A stretch of DNA of 64,000 bases from Minwuiaceae bacterium (GTDB lineage: Bacteria > Pseudomonadota > Alphaproteobacteria > Minwuiales > Minwuiaceae), in the NCBI GenBank assembly GCA_028278525.1, contig JANQEE010000045.1:124001-188000 (forward strand). Direction: 5' to 3'. Both the position numbers and the translations under genes were made by a program. This document shows positions 16,794 to 25,194 of the stretch, piece by piece. The stretch's first letter is position 1; every line of letters starts with the position of its first letter. The notes under the pieces were generated by a model that saw nothing but the letters and a program-made list of their open reading frames with translations, ran no database searches and was not told the origin of the DNA.

Positions 16794-17746
16794 CCGACGC
16801 ATCCCCGGTCATCCGTCTGCAGTCGGTCCGGCGCCACTTCCGGGTGCGGTCGTCGGTGTTTTCCCGCAGGCAAGAACTGAAGGCCGTGCGCGGCGTCAGC
16901 TTTTCAGTGGCGGCCGGCGAGTCATTCGGCCTGGTCGGCGAATCCGGCTGCGGCAAGACCACCCTGATCCGCATGATGCTGGGACTGGTGCCGCCGAGCG
17001 GCGGCACGGCGGAGATCCTCGGCGATCCGATCGCCGCCATTGACCGCCGCCACCTGACCCGGCGGATCCAGCCCGTCTTTCAGGATCCCTACGCCTCGCT
17101 CGACCCGCGCCGCACGGTGGAGGACATCGTGCTGCAGCCTTTAGTCGCGCACCGGATCGGCACGCGCGCGTCGCGGCGGGAGACCGCCCTTTCCCTGATC
17201 GACCGGGTCGGGCTGCCCCGGCGCCTGGTCAACAGCTACCCGAACCAGCTTTCCGGCGGGCAACGCCAGCGCGTTGCCATCGCGCGGGCGCTGTCGATCG
17301 GGCCGGAGGTGTTGATCTGCGACGAACCGACATCGGCCCTGGACGTGTCTGTGCAGTCGCAGGTGCTCAACCTGTTGAAGACCCTGAAGCGGGAGATGAA
17401 CCTGACGATGGTCTTCGTCAGCCACAACCTGGCGGTGGTGCGGCACATGGCGACGCGGGTCGCGGTGATGTATGCCGGCGAGATCGTCGAGATCGGGCCG
17501 ACGGAACAGATCTTCAGCGCGCCACGGCACCCCTATACCCAGGCGCTGCTCGGCTCGATCCTGACGCCGGACCCGTCGCTCGGTCTGCCGGATGTCGGGC
17601 TCAGCGTCGTGCCCCTCGACCCGACGTCGCTGCCGACCGGATGCGCGTTTCACGCCCGCTGTCCCATTGCCAAGGAAGTTTGCCGCCAGGACGAGCCGCC
17701 CGAGCGCCGCAACGGCGCCGCCGTCACCCGCTGTCATTTTGCTTAA
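16790..17746 (+). CDS. Peptide ABC transporter ATPase, DppF type
   Basis: Second ATPase, 318 residues, starting at the ATGA overlap with the preceding gene; the longer open frame upstream overlaps it. Walker A is GESGCGKTT, signature LSGGQRQRVAIARAL, Walker B VLICDEPTSALDVS, switch VSHNLAVV. A short cysteine-containing C-terminal extension (CAFHARCPIAKEVC) matches OppF/DppF. It pairs with the DppD-type subunit to power uptake. Confidence 0.92.
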   Translation: MTDASPVIRLQSVRRHFRVRSSVFSRRQELKAVRGVSFSVAAGESFGLVGESGCGKTTLIRMMLGLVPPSGGTAEILGDPIAAIDRRHLTRRIQPVFQDPYASLDPRRTVEDIVLQPLVAHRIGTRASRRETALSLIDRVGLPRRLVNSYPNQLSGGQRQRVAIARALSIGPEVLICDEPTSALDVSVQSQVLNLLKTLKREMNLTMVFVSHNLAVVRHMATRVAVMYAGEIVEIGPTEQIFSAPRHPYTQALLGSILTPDPSLGLPDVGLSVVPLDPTSLPTGCAFHARCPIAKEVCRQDEPPERRNGAAVTRCHFA

Positions 17747-17775
17747 GACGCCCACATTCGAAGGTTGAAACCGCG

Positions 17776-18768
17776 ATGACGAGAACCGAAACAACCGCCG
17801 CAGCGACGCTGCATTCAGACGCCATCGTCTGCGACCTGACCCTGCCCTGGAGCGAATACGGGCGACCGGACTTGCGCGAACAAACGTTGCACCGGTTCGC
17901 GGAGAACGGCGTCGATTTCGTCTCGCTGACGCTGGCGACCGACAGTGAGTCGCAGACCGAGGTCTTAAGCGCCATCGCCCGGGAGCGGCGCTATCTGCTC
18001 GCCCGGCCCGACCGTCTCCGACTGATCGAATCCGTCGACGATATCCGCGCGTCGAAGAAGGACGGAACGCTCGCCGTTTCGTTCAACCTGCAGGGCACGA
18101 ACGCCTTCGCCGGCAACCTGGACACGGTCGAAGCGTTCTACAAACTCGGCGTCCGGCACGCGCTGATGGCCTACAACTACAAGAACATGGTGGGGGACGG
18201 CTGCCACGAACGCACCGACTGCGGCCTGAGCAGATACGGCATCGACCTGGTCGAGGAGATGAACCGGGTCGGCATGATCGTCGACTGCAGCCACACGGGA
18301 TACCGCACGACCATGGAGGTCATGGAGGTGTCGACCAAGCCGGTCATCTTCTCGCACTCCAACCCCCGCTCGCTGTGGGAGCACGACCGCAACATCCGCG
18401 ACGACCAGGCGAAGGCCTGCGCCAAGACCGGCGGGATGATCGGCGTCGTCGGGCTCGGCATCTTCATGGGAGAGGACGACGCGTCCATCGACACGCTGCT
18501 CCGGCAGATCGATCATTATGCGGACCTGGTGGGCCCGGAGCATATCGGGCTTGGGCTCGACTTCGTCTACGACGTCGAGGCCATGCAGGAAATCATGGCG
18601 CGCCTTGCGCCCGCGAGCGGCAATTACGGCAAGATGGCGAGCCTGTTTCAGCCCGAGCAGCTCCCCGCGCTCACCGAGGGGATGCTGGCAAAGGGCTATT
18701 CCGACGGCGCGGTGCGCGGCGTTCTGGGCGAGAATTTCCTGCGAGTGGCCGACGCGGTCTGGCTTTAG
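17776..18768 (+). CDS. Membrane dipeptidase family (peptidase M19) homologue with altered metal ligands
   Basis: A 330-residue protein of the renal dipeptidase family, cotranscribed behind a peptide importer and so suggestive of dipeptide use. Catalytic features are only partly kept. The metal histidines H173 (DCSHTG) and H194 (FSHSN) and the late Asp in GLGLDF are present. The N-terminal HxD motif reads VCDL at 18-21, so the histidine is lost, and the bridging glutamate appears as Gln106 in FNLQGTN. One of the two zinc positions may therefore be missing. No signal peptide is seen, so it is cytoplasmic. It ends four bases into the convergent LysR gene. Confidence 0.85.
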   Translation: MTRTETTAAATLHSDAIVCDLTLPWSEYGRPDLREQTLHRFAENGVDFVSLTLATDSESQTEVLSAIARERRYLLARPDRLRLIESVDDIRASKKDGTLAVSFNLQGTNAFAGNLDTVEAFYKLGVRHALMAYNYKNMVGDGCHERTDCGLSRYGIDLVEEMNRVGMIVDCSHTGYRTTMEVMEVSTKPVIFSHSNPRSLWEHDRNIRDDQAKACAKTGGMIGVVGLGIFMGEDDASIDTLLRQIDHYADLVGPEHIGLGLDFVYDVEAMQEIMARLAPASGNYGKMASLFQPEQLPALTEGMLAKGYSDGAVRGVLGENFLRVADAVWL

Positions 18769-19679
18769 CGCGGCGCCGTGCCCCGCTCCGAGACAACGGC
18801 CTCTATCGCCTGAACGAAGTAATCGAGAGCCGGCGAAGCGGACCGGCGGCCTTTTTGCCAGACCGCGGAGGTCTGCGCCTCCGGCGGGGGCTCGCGCAAC
18901 GGGCGTACGACGATTCCTTCCAAGGCGTGAATCCAGGCGGCGTCGGCATGGAGCGTGACGCCGAGGCCGGCGGTGACCAGGCCCATGATGCTATATGTAT
19001 GCTCGACCTCCTGGATGACGTGCGGGACGAAACCGTGTGCGCTGCAGAGATCCCGGACGAGGCGATGATGGACCTTCCAGTTCTCCCACCGGCCCAGCAC
19101 GAACGGCTCTTCCGCGAGGTCGGCGACCGACAGACTCTTCTTGCCAGCAAGCGGATGGGAAGACGGCAGCACGCAAACGATCTCCTCGTCGCGCACGACG
19201 ATATGGTCGAACGCCGACTGAAACTGCTTGCCGGTGAGGAACGCGATGTCGAACTTGTCGTCCAGGACCATCTCCGCCGAATTCGGCGAGTTCGAGTCGA
19301 TGAGAACGACCTCCACATCGGGAAAATCGGCCCGAAAGCGGCGGACGATTTGCGGCAGGAGCCCATTCATTGCGTAGTCGTTGAAGCCGACGCGAAGCTC
19401 CCCCGCCGTGCCGCTGTGGGTCTGCTGCGCCAGGTCGATGGCGCGGTCGAGGTCGGCGACGAGGTTCGCGGTGTGTTTCAGGAACACCCGCCCCGGCTCC
19501 GTCAAACGGATCACCCGGGTGGTCCGCTCGAACAGGCCGACCTGGATCGCCGCCTCGAGATCCTTGATCGTGCGACTCAACGCCGGCTGCGCAATCCCCA
19601 GGCGTTCGGACGCGTGGCGAAAATGCAGCGCCTCCGCAACGGCGTGGAAGGCACGGATATGTCGGATTTCCACGGGCAT
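18765..19679 (-). CDS. LysR-family transcriptional regulator
   Basis: A 304-residue LysR regulator with an N-terminal winged helix (RHIRAFHAVAEALHFRHASERLG at about 6-28, then QPALSRTIKDLE) and a periplasmic-binding-like effector domain over the rest. It reads toward and overlaps the end of the dipeptidase gene by four bases. By position it may control the peptide transporter operon or the ferric permease on its other side. The inducer is unknown. Confidence 0.9.
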   Translation of the reverse strand: MPVEIRHIRAFHAVAEALHFRHASERLGIAQPALSRTIKDLEAAIQVGLFERTTRVIRLTEPGRVFLKHTANLVADLDRAIDLAQQTHSGTAGELRVGFNDYAMNGLLPQIVRRFRADFPDVEVVLIDSNSPNSAEMVLDDKFDIAFLTGKQFQSAFDHIVVRDEEIVCVLPSSHPLAGKKSLSVADLAEEPFVLGRWENWKVHHRLVRDLCSAHGFVPHVIQEVEHTYSIMGLVTAGLGVTLHADAAWIHALEGIVVRPLREPPPEAQTSAVWQKGRRSASPALDYFVQAIEAVVSERGTAPR

Positions 19680-19849
19680 TAATACAGCCTTTTGATTAAT
19701 TCATCGGTATTTTCCCTACTTATTGGTATCAATACCCCCCTGCCTGGGCAACGGCTGTTGATTGTAATCCGGCAGTCGCCGCACTAGGTTTGAGCCGCGC
19801 CGTCGGCGGCGGGGCTCACGGTACTCGGCAGATTAAGAGATAGCAGCTT
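19680..19849. promoter_or_regulatory. Divergent control region between the LysR and ferric permease genes
   Basis: An AT-rich region with an interrupted palindrome GGTATCAATACC at 19725-19736 and a second GGTATT half-site upstream (about 19706). This fits a LysR-type site serving the regulator and possibly the permease. TAAGAGATAG at about 19833-19842 serves as ribosome-binding site for the TTG start that follows. Confidence 0.45.
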
Positions 19850-21538
19850 TTGTTGAAACGGATCCCTTGGTTGACCGGGGCGGCACTGGCCGTTGCGGCG
19901 CTGGTCGCCGTACCCATACTCAGCGTCATTTGGAGCATCTTCCAACCCGGCCAGGGTAACTGGCCCCACCTTGTCGACACCGTCCTGCCGCAATACATCG
20001 CGAACAGCCTGATCCTGATGGCCGGCGTTGCGGTCGGCGTGATTGTCGGCGGCGTCGGCCCCGCCTGGCTGGTGGTCATGTGCCGGTTTCCCGGCCGGCG
20101 CCTCTTCGAATGGGCGCTGATCCTGCCGCTCGCCGTGCCGGCCTACGTGGTCGCCTACGCGTATACGGATTTCCTGCAGGCGGCGGGGCCCGTGCAGACC
20201 CTGATACGGGACCTGACCGGCTGGACGGTCCAGGACTACTGGTTTCCGCAGATCCGCAGCCTGGGGGGCGCCATCGTGGTCTTTTCCGCGGTGTTGATGC
20301 CCTACACCTATTTGCTGTCGCGCACCGCGTTCCTGGAGCAATCCCTCTGCGTGCTGGACGCCGCCGCGACGCTTGGGCGGTCTCCCTGGAACCGTTTCCG
20401 CACCATAGCGGTCTCGCTGGCCCGACCCGCCATCGTCGCGGGCACGGCGCTGGCCCTGATGGAAACCCTCGCCGATTTCGGCACGGTCGCGCATTTCGGC
20501 ATCAGCACGTTCACGACGGGCATCTACCGCACCTGGTTCTCCATGGGCGACCGGGTGGCGGCCGCCCAACTGTCGAGCGTCCTGTTGGCCTTCGTCTTCG
20601 GCCTGCTGCTGCTCGAGCGCTACAGCCGCCACAAGGCCCGGTTTTATCAGATCAGCGGCAAGTACGAGCAGCTCACGCCGTCTCGGTTGCAGGGGATCGC
20701 CGCGTGGAGCGCGACCCTGTTCTGCGCCGTGCCCCTGGTCGTCGGCTTCCTCGCGCCGTTTCTGATCCTGTTGTGGATGGCGCTGACGGCGGGCCACGAT
20801 CTGTTCGGCGCGCGCTATATCCGGCTGACCACGAACAGCGTAACCCTCGCCGGCGTTTCGGCGATACTCGCCGTGGGTCTCGCCCTGCTCCTGAGCTACG
20901 CGGCGCGTATCGAAAAATCGCGACTGACGACGGGCGCCAACCTGGTTGCCGGCATGGGCTACGCGATCCCGGGATCGATCATCGCCGTCGGCATCCTGAT
21001 TCCCGTCGCGACCTTCGACAATGCGCTAAGCGCCTGGCTGGAGGCGACCTTCGGGATCAGGACGGGCCTGCTGCTGACGGGGGGCATCGCCGCCCTGGTG
21101 TTCGCTTATCTGGTCCGTTTCATGGCCGTGGCCCTGCAAACCGTCCAGTCCAGCTTCGCCAAGATCACGCCCAGCATGGAAGACGCCTCGCGCATCCTGG
21201 GCTACGGCCCCATACCCACCGGTCTTCGGGTGCATTTACCGATCCTCTCGGGCGGCATGCTGACCGCCGGGCTGATCGTCTTCGTCGACGTCATGAAGGA
21301 ACTACCGGCCACGCTTATCATGCGGCCCTTCAATTTCGACACCCTGGCGATCCAGGCCTATAACCTGGCCAAGGACGAACGCCTGACCCAGGCAGCGACC
21401 CCATCGCTGGTGATCGTTGCGTGCGGGCTGATCCCGGTCCTGGTCCTTAGCCGCGCGATCATGCGGTCCCGCCCCGGGTCCAAAGCATCCGGCCGCCGCC
21501 TCGCGCCGGCCTCGGTCAATCCCGGGACCATCACCTGA
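19850..21538 (+). CDS. Ferric iron ABC transporter permease, FbpB type
   Basis: A 562-residue permease made of two fused halves of about six spans each, the usual form for ferric iron (FbpB/AfuB/SfuB) and thiamine permeases. EAA loops are visible in each half (FLEQSLCVLDAAATLGRSPWNRF and, near the C-terminus, MEDASRILGYGPIPTGLRVHLP). The start is a TTG at 19850 or 19853 behind TAAGAGA. It converges on a ferric-binding protein gene, which supports iron over thiamine. No ATP-binding subunit gene is beside it. Confidence 0.85.
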   Translation: MLKRIPWLTGAALAVAALVAVPILSVIWSIFQPGQGNWPHLVDTVLPQYIANSLILMAGVAVGVIVGGVGPAWLVVMCRFPGRRLFEWALILPLAVPAYVVAYAYTDFLQAAGPVQTLIRDLTGWTVQDYWFPQIRSLGGAIVVFSAVLMPYTYLLSRTAFLEQSLCVLDAAATLGRSPWNRFRTIAVSLARPAIVAGTALALMETLADFGTVAHFGISTFTTGIYRTWFSMGDRVAAAQLSSVLLAFVFGLLLLERYSRHKARFYQISGKYEQLTPSRLQGIAAWSATLFCAVPLVVGFLAPFLILLWMALTAGHDLFGARYIRLTTNSVTLAGVSAILAVGLALLLSYAARIEKSRLTTGANLVAGMGYAIPGSIIAVGILIPVATFDNALSAWLEATFGIRTGLLLTGGIAALVFAYLVRFMAVALQTVQSSFAKITPSMEDASRILGYGPIPTGLRVHLPILSGGMLTAGLIVFVDVMKELPATLIMRPFNFDTLAIQAYNLAKDERLTQAATPSLVIVACGLIPVLVLSRAIMRSRPGSKASGRRLAPASVNPGTIT

Positions 21539-21547
21539 ACAAGAAAA

Positions 21548-21575
21548 AACCCCGGTGCGCTGCCGCACCGGGGTT
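21548..21575 (-). terminator. Rho-independent terminator at a convergent gene end
   Basis: A perfect 12-base stem, AACCCCGGTGCG (21548-21559) with CGCACCGGGGTT (21564-21575), has a four-base loop. An A-rich run on the + strand side (AAGAAAAA at about 21541) reads as a U tract for minus-strand transcription. It best serves the ferric-binding protein gene and could also stop the permease transcript. Confidence 0.88.
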
Positions 21576-21601
21576 CCGTCCAAGAGATGGACCGGATCGG
21601 A

Positions 21602-22627
21602 CTATTTGTATCCGACGCGATCGTAGATTTTTTGAGCCTCAGGCTGATTTTCGCCGAGAGCCGACAGGTTCAGGGTATCCGAGCGGAAGATGCCCAGTTG
21701 CGCAACGCTGTCCGACAGGCCCACGCCCATGACCGCGGGATACTCGTCGTTACCGGCGGAGAAGTACTCCTGCGCCCCGTCGCTGGCGAGATACTCCAGG
21801 AACTTGACGGCGTTCTCCTTGTTCGGCGCGTGCTTCGCCAGCCCGGCGCCGGAGATATTGGCGTGGGCGCCCGTCGTGCCCTGGTTGGGGAAGACCCAGC
21901 CGATGCGGGCCATGGCATCCTTGCTGAGACCCTTCACGTCCTTGCGGAGCGCCCGGGCGAAGTAATAAGTGTTGGACACGGCGACCGCGCATTCACCGGC
22001 GGCGATCCCGCGAAGCTGGTCCGTATCCCCGCCGGCGGGGTCGCGGGCCCGGTTGTTCCATACGCCCTCGGCCCATTTCGCCGCCTTATCGGCACCGTCA
22101 TGGGCGATAATCGAGGACATCAGCGACAGCATGTAGATGTTGCCGGAACTGCGGGTGCAAACCATGCCGTTCAACTTGGGATCGGCAAGGGACGCGTAGC
22201 TCTGGATGTCCATCGGGTTCACCTTGTTCTTGTCGTAGAACAGGATGCGTGCCCGCTGGGAAAAGCCAAACCAATGGCCTTTGGGGTGGCGCAGCCATTC
22301 CGGGATGCGGGTGTTCAGCACCTCCGACGCGACCGGCTGCAGAAGACCGGCCTGGTCGGCGCGCCAAAGGCGGCCCGCGTCCACGGTCAACAGCACGTCG
22401 GCCGGGCTGTTGGCGCCCTCGGCCTTCATCCGTTCGATCAGGGCGTCGGCCTTGTCTTCGATCCGGTTGATCGTGATGCCGGTCTGCTTCTCGAATTCGG
22501 AATACAGCCGTTCATCCGTGTCGTAGTGGCGGGAGGAGTATAGGTTCAGTTCGCCGGCCGCCTGCGCCTGCGCCGTCGCGAGCAGCGACAGTCCCGCGGC
22601 GGCGGCAAGTAGGCCATACATACGCAT
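21602..22627 (-). CDS. Ferric iron ABC transporter periplasmic binding protein
   Basis: Fe(III)-binding protein of the FbpA/FutA group, 341 residues. The signal peptide ends near AQAQA at about 23, and the mature protein begins GELNLYSSRHYDTDE, the classic FutA/FbpA opening. The adjacent tyrosines in SNTYYFAR are the expected ferric ligands. It faces its presumed permease across a terminator. A Fur-box-like sequence lies about 130 bases upstream, fitting iron repression. Confidence 0.92.
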   Translation of the reverse strand: MRMYGLLAAAAGLSLLATAQAQAAGELNLYSSRHYDTDERLYSEFEKQTGITINRIEDKADALIERMKAEGANSPADVLLTVDAGRLWRADQAGLLQPVASEVLNTRIPEWLRHPKGHWFGFSQRARILFYDKNKVNPMDIQSYASLADPKLNGMVCTRSSGNIYMLSLMSSIIAHDGADKAAKWAEGVWNNRARDPAGGDTDQLRGIAAGECAVAVSNTYYFARALRKDVKGLSKDAMARIGWVFPNQGTTGAHANISGAGLAKHAPNKENAVKFLEYLASDGAQEYFSAGNDEYPAVMGVGLSDSVAQLGIFRSDTLNLSALGENQPEAQKIYDRVGYK

Positions 22628-22992
22628 TCATCCACTCCTTCTGGTTCGTTTCGTTACCTGTTGCCCCATTCACCTTGGTCGCGACGCGGCCAAATGTCGT
22701 TCCATCGCCGATGCGCGCCCAAACGCTAGCAAGGGGAATAGCCCTACCGAGGCCTAATTGCAAATGAATATCAGTATGACTAACAACAACATGGTTTGCC
22801 ATGAAAATCCGCGGCGTCCCGCCGGTACGGAACCGCAATCAATAAGCGTTTGAAACTCAACAGAGATCGCGACTTCTTGGACCTGCGGGCAGATTGAGAA
22901 ACTCAATCGGCTCTCGACCGCGGCGGTCGAGCGGGCGCCGCCCGCATGCCGCAGGGCGCGCCGGACCGGATGGCGGCGGGGTGAGCCGATAC
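22628..22992. other. Non-coding region with Fur-like box and two hairpins
   Basis: No gene is supported. It holds the promoter side of the ferric-binding gene, including the Fur-like box at 22760-22778. Near the end of the leftward iron operon are two perfect hairpins: GATTGAG-AAA-CTCAATC at 22892-22908 and CTCGACCG-CGG-CGGTCGAG at 22913-22931. The hairpins lie after the DUF3325 stop and may end that transcript, though no U run is present. Confidence 0.6.
22760..22778 (-). promoter_or_regulatory. Fur-like box upstream of the ferric-binding protein gene
   Basis: On the minus strand the site reads CATACTGATATTCATTTGC, matching 14 of 19 positions of the classical Fur consensus GATAATGATAATCATTATC by eye. 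It lies about 130 bases before the ferric-binding protein start and in the same orientation. Alphaproteobacteria may use RirA or Irr instead of Fur for iron. Confidence 0.5.
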
Positions 22993-23307
22993 TCAGACAA
23001 AGCAGACGGCCAGGGGACGGAGCCATTTCGGCCGCCAGGCCAGGGTGAAGGCGACAGCTATCGCGCCTGCGGTCAGGACCGTGACCCAGAGCAATGCGCC
23101 GAAGCTCGGGCCGTCGCGCAGCAAAGCGAGCGCAAGGGACGTCGCAAGCGCCAGAGCGCCCAGGCAACGCGGGATGGCCGATCGAAAAGGCGTCTTAAGG
23201 TCCGCAGCCTTCACCGTCCGCCGGTGCTTGCTCTGACCGAGCGCCAGCAGGGCGAAGCCGAGATAGGCGGTGCCCAGTATGCCGATGAACAACAACCAAT
23301 CGGACAT
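22993..23307 (-). CDS. DUF3325 family small membrane protein
   Basis: A 104-residue protein with about three hydrophobic segments, matching DUF3325, a family that sits beside PepSY membrane proteins in siderophore loci. A longer open frame in the same phase extends upstream through the next gene. The ATG at 23305-23307 is chosen because it gives the family's length and follows the upstream stop by five bases. Last gene of the operon receptor-DUF3649-PepSY-DUF3325. Biochemical role unknown; probably accessory to iron release from siderophore. Confidence 0.8.
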   Translation of the reverse strand: MSDWLLFIGILGTAYLGFALLALGQSKHRRTVKAADLKTPFRSAIPRCLGALALATSLALALLRDGPSFGALLWVTVLTAGAIAVAFTLAWRPKWLRPLAVCFV

Positions 23308-23312
23308 CCGCC

Positions 23313-24854
23313 CTACTCCGCCGGCTGCTTGAAAGAAAGGCTGACCGCCGCCCGGGGCCGCAGCCGCCAGGCCGCGAACGCCGCGACGCTCGCGCCGGCG
23401 AGCAAGGCCAGGTCCATGCCGGCGACGGCCCACGATGCTTCGGTCAGGGTGCGGACAAGGTGGTCGCCGGTGGTTACGCCGTTGAGGATGACCGCGAGCG
23501 CCGCGAGGCCTGCAATGGTCCAGCCCTGCTCTCGCCACGCGTGGCCCGGCCGTATCCAGGCGTGGACGAAACTCGCGAGCCAGACGAGATAGAAAATCCA
23601 GATCTCCAGGGCATAACGCTCGTAGCCGAGGACGGTTGCACCAGTCGGCAGCAGGCGGTTGGCGACGAAGAAGGCCAGGGTCGCGGTGACGATGCCGGTG
23701 ACGGCGCCGACCGCGAGCCCTTCCACGATACGGACGCCGGCCAAGCCTTGCGCCGCATGCCGCTTGCGGCGCGATTCCAGCCAGTAGATGAAACCGGCCG
23801 CGATCATCACGCAGCCGGAGAGACCGAGCACGAAGTAAAGCCAGCGCAGGGTCCAGTGTTCGAACTGGATGAAATGCAGGCCGGACAGGAATCGCTGCAC
23901 CGTCATCACCGGTTTGGCCGTGTGCGTATGCAGGATCGCGCCCGTCGGCCCGTCGAAATAGACGGCATCCAGGTTCATGGTCACGGTGTCGGGGAAGGAT
24001 CGCCGCATCTCGACATAACTGTTGGCGTCGCCGGGATGCCAAATGCGCACGAAATAGGGCTGCCCGCCGGACCACAATTCGGAGGCTCGCATCCTCATGG
24101 CATCCAGCGAGGCCAGGTCGCCCGGCACGCCGGCGGCGTCACGCTGAACGACGCCATAGGCTTCCTTGACGAAATCGGCCTGCTTGTCCTGATAGACGAT
24201 GGGAACCACGCCGGGGAAATGGATCGAAAAGAAAATAATCAGCCCTGACAGCGTAATCACGAAATGGAACGGCAGGCCGACCACCGCCGTCAGGTTGTGC
24301 AGGTCGAGGCTGGAACGCGGCAGCTTTCCGCCTGGCCGGAAGGTGAAGAAATCGGTGAAAATCCTGTGATGGATGATGACGCCCGAGGTGAGCATGACCA
24401 GCATCGCCATGCCGAGGATCCCGACGAGCCAATAGCCGATATGCATCCACTCGAGATTGAGGTTGTAGTGGAAGGGGAAGATGAAGTCGCTGGCGGCCCA
24501 ACTGCCGGCCTCCGGCAACAGCGCCATCGTTGCCGGATCGAGAAAGCGGCTTTCGAAGTGGTCCTCCGAATCCTGGAAGAACAGCTTGACCACGGGCTCA
24601 CGGTCCGTCGGCAAAGTGGCAAGCCATGCCCGATGTTCGGGCCGGACCAGGCCGACCGCGACCGCGGCGACCGCGTCCAACGATGGCGGTGCGGCGACCG
24701 TCGACAGGCGGGTATCCGGGATCATCCAACGGTCGATCTCGCGGTCGAACACGCTGAGCGTGCCCATCCAGAAGATCGCGAACAGCAACGCGCCGATCAC
24801 GACACCGGCCCAGCTGTGCAGCCAGGTCATGGACTGGCGGAAGCTCTCCCCCAT
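23313..24854 (-). CDS. PepSY-associated inner-membrane protein (siderophore reductase-like)
   Basis: A 513-residue membrane protein of the PepSY-TM family with four or more spans. The N-terminal span carries WLHSWAGVVIGALLFAIFW, and internal histidines (DLHNLTAVVGLPFHFVITLSG; LHFIQFEH) are likely haem or metal ligands. Relatives next to TonB receptors, such as Pseudomonas FpvG, reduce ferric siderophores at the inner membrane. The start at 24854 is taken because the frame above it overlaps the DUF3649 gene. It lies between DUF3649 and DUF3325. Confidence 0.85.
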   Translation of the reverse strand: MGESFRQSMTWLHSWAGVVIGALLFAIFWMGTLSVFDREIDRWMIPDTRLSTVAAPPSLDAVAAVAVGLVRPEHRAWLATLPTDREPVVKLFFQDSEDHFESRFLDPATMALLPEAGSWAASDFIFPFHYNLNLEWMHIGYWLVGILGMAMLVMLTSGVIIHHRIFTDFFTFRPGGKLPRSSLDLHNLTAVVGLPFHFVITLSGLIIFFSIHFPGVVPIVYQDKQADFVKEAYGVVQRDAAGVPGDLASLDAMRMRASELWSGGQPYFVRIWHPGDANSYVEMRRSFPDTVTMNLDAVYFDGPTGAILHTHTAKPVMTVQRFLSGLHFIQFEHWTLRWLYFVLGLSGCVMIAAGFIYWLESRRKRHAAQGLAGVRIVEGLAVGAVTGIVTATLAFFVANRLLPTGATVLGYERYALEIWIFYLVWLASFVHAWIRPGHAWREQGWTIAGLAALAVILNGVTTGDHLVRTLTEASWAVAGMDLALLAGASVAAFAAWRLRPRAAVSLSFKQPAE

Positions 24855-24858
24855 CGGG

Positions 24859-25182
24859 CTAGCCGGCCAGCAAGGGCGCAAGCCATAGCGCCAGTCCCAC
24901 CGTGGCCGCGGCGCCGCCGGCCGTAACGGCCCAGACCCGCCACAGCCGCCGCTCCGCGAACGACCAAAGCAGCACCGCGAGGTAGAGCAGAAACCCGAGC
25001 ATCGACACCAGCACCACGGCCTCGCTTTGCGCCATCGTGAAACCCAGCGCCATGGCCGCCAGCGTGATCAGACCGGCGCTCAACAGATAGCCGCCGACGA
25101 CGGCGGCGAGGATGCGCGAGATCAGCTTCAGGGCAGAGAACAACCCAGGAGGTGAGACGGCGGTTCTATGCGGAACGCCCAT
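24859..25182 (-). CDS. DUF3649 family small membrane protein
   Basis: A 107-residue protein with three predicted membrane spans (ILAAVVGGYLLSAGLITLAAMA; VLVSMLGFLLYLAVLLW; a C-terminal span). It matches DUF3649, a family nearly always found between a TonB-dependent receptor and a PepSY membrane protein. It starts 12 bases after the receptor stop and ends four bases before the PepSY gene. Probably part of an inner-membrane complex handling iron from the imported siderophore. Confidence 0.82.
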   Translation of the reverse strand: MGVPHRTAVSPPGLFSALKLISRILAAVVGGYLLSAGLITLAAMALGFTMAQSEAVVLVSMLGFLLYLAVLLWSFAERRLWRVWAVTAGGAAATVGLALWLAPLLAG

Positions 25183-25194
25183 AGGACCGCCCGG

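Noticed and set aside
22754-23167. A 137-residue minus-strand frame upstream of the ferric-binding gene
   Set aside because: It overlaps the DUF3325 gene in another frame and has no recognisable motif or start signal.
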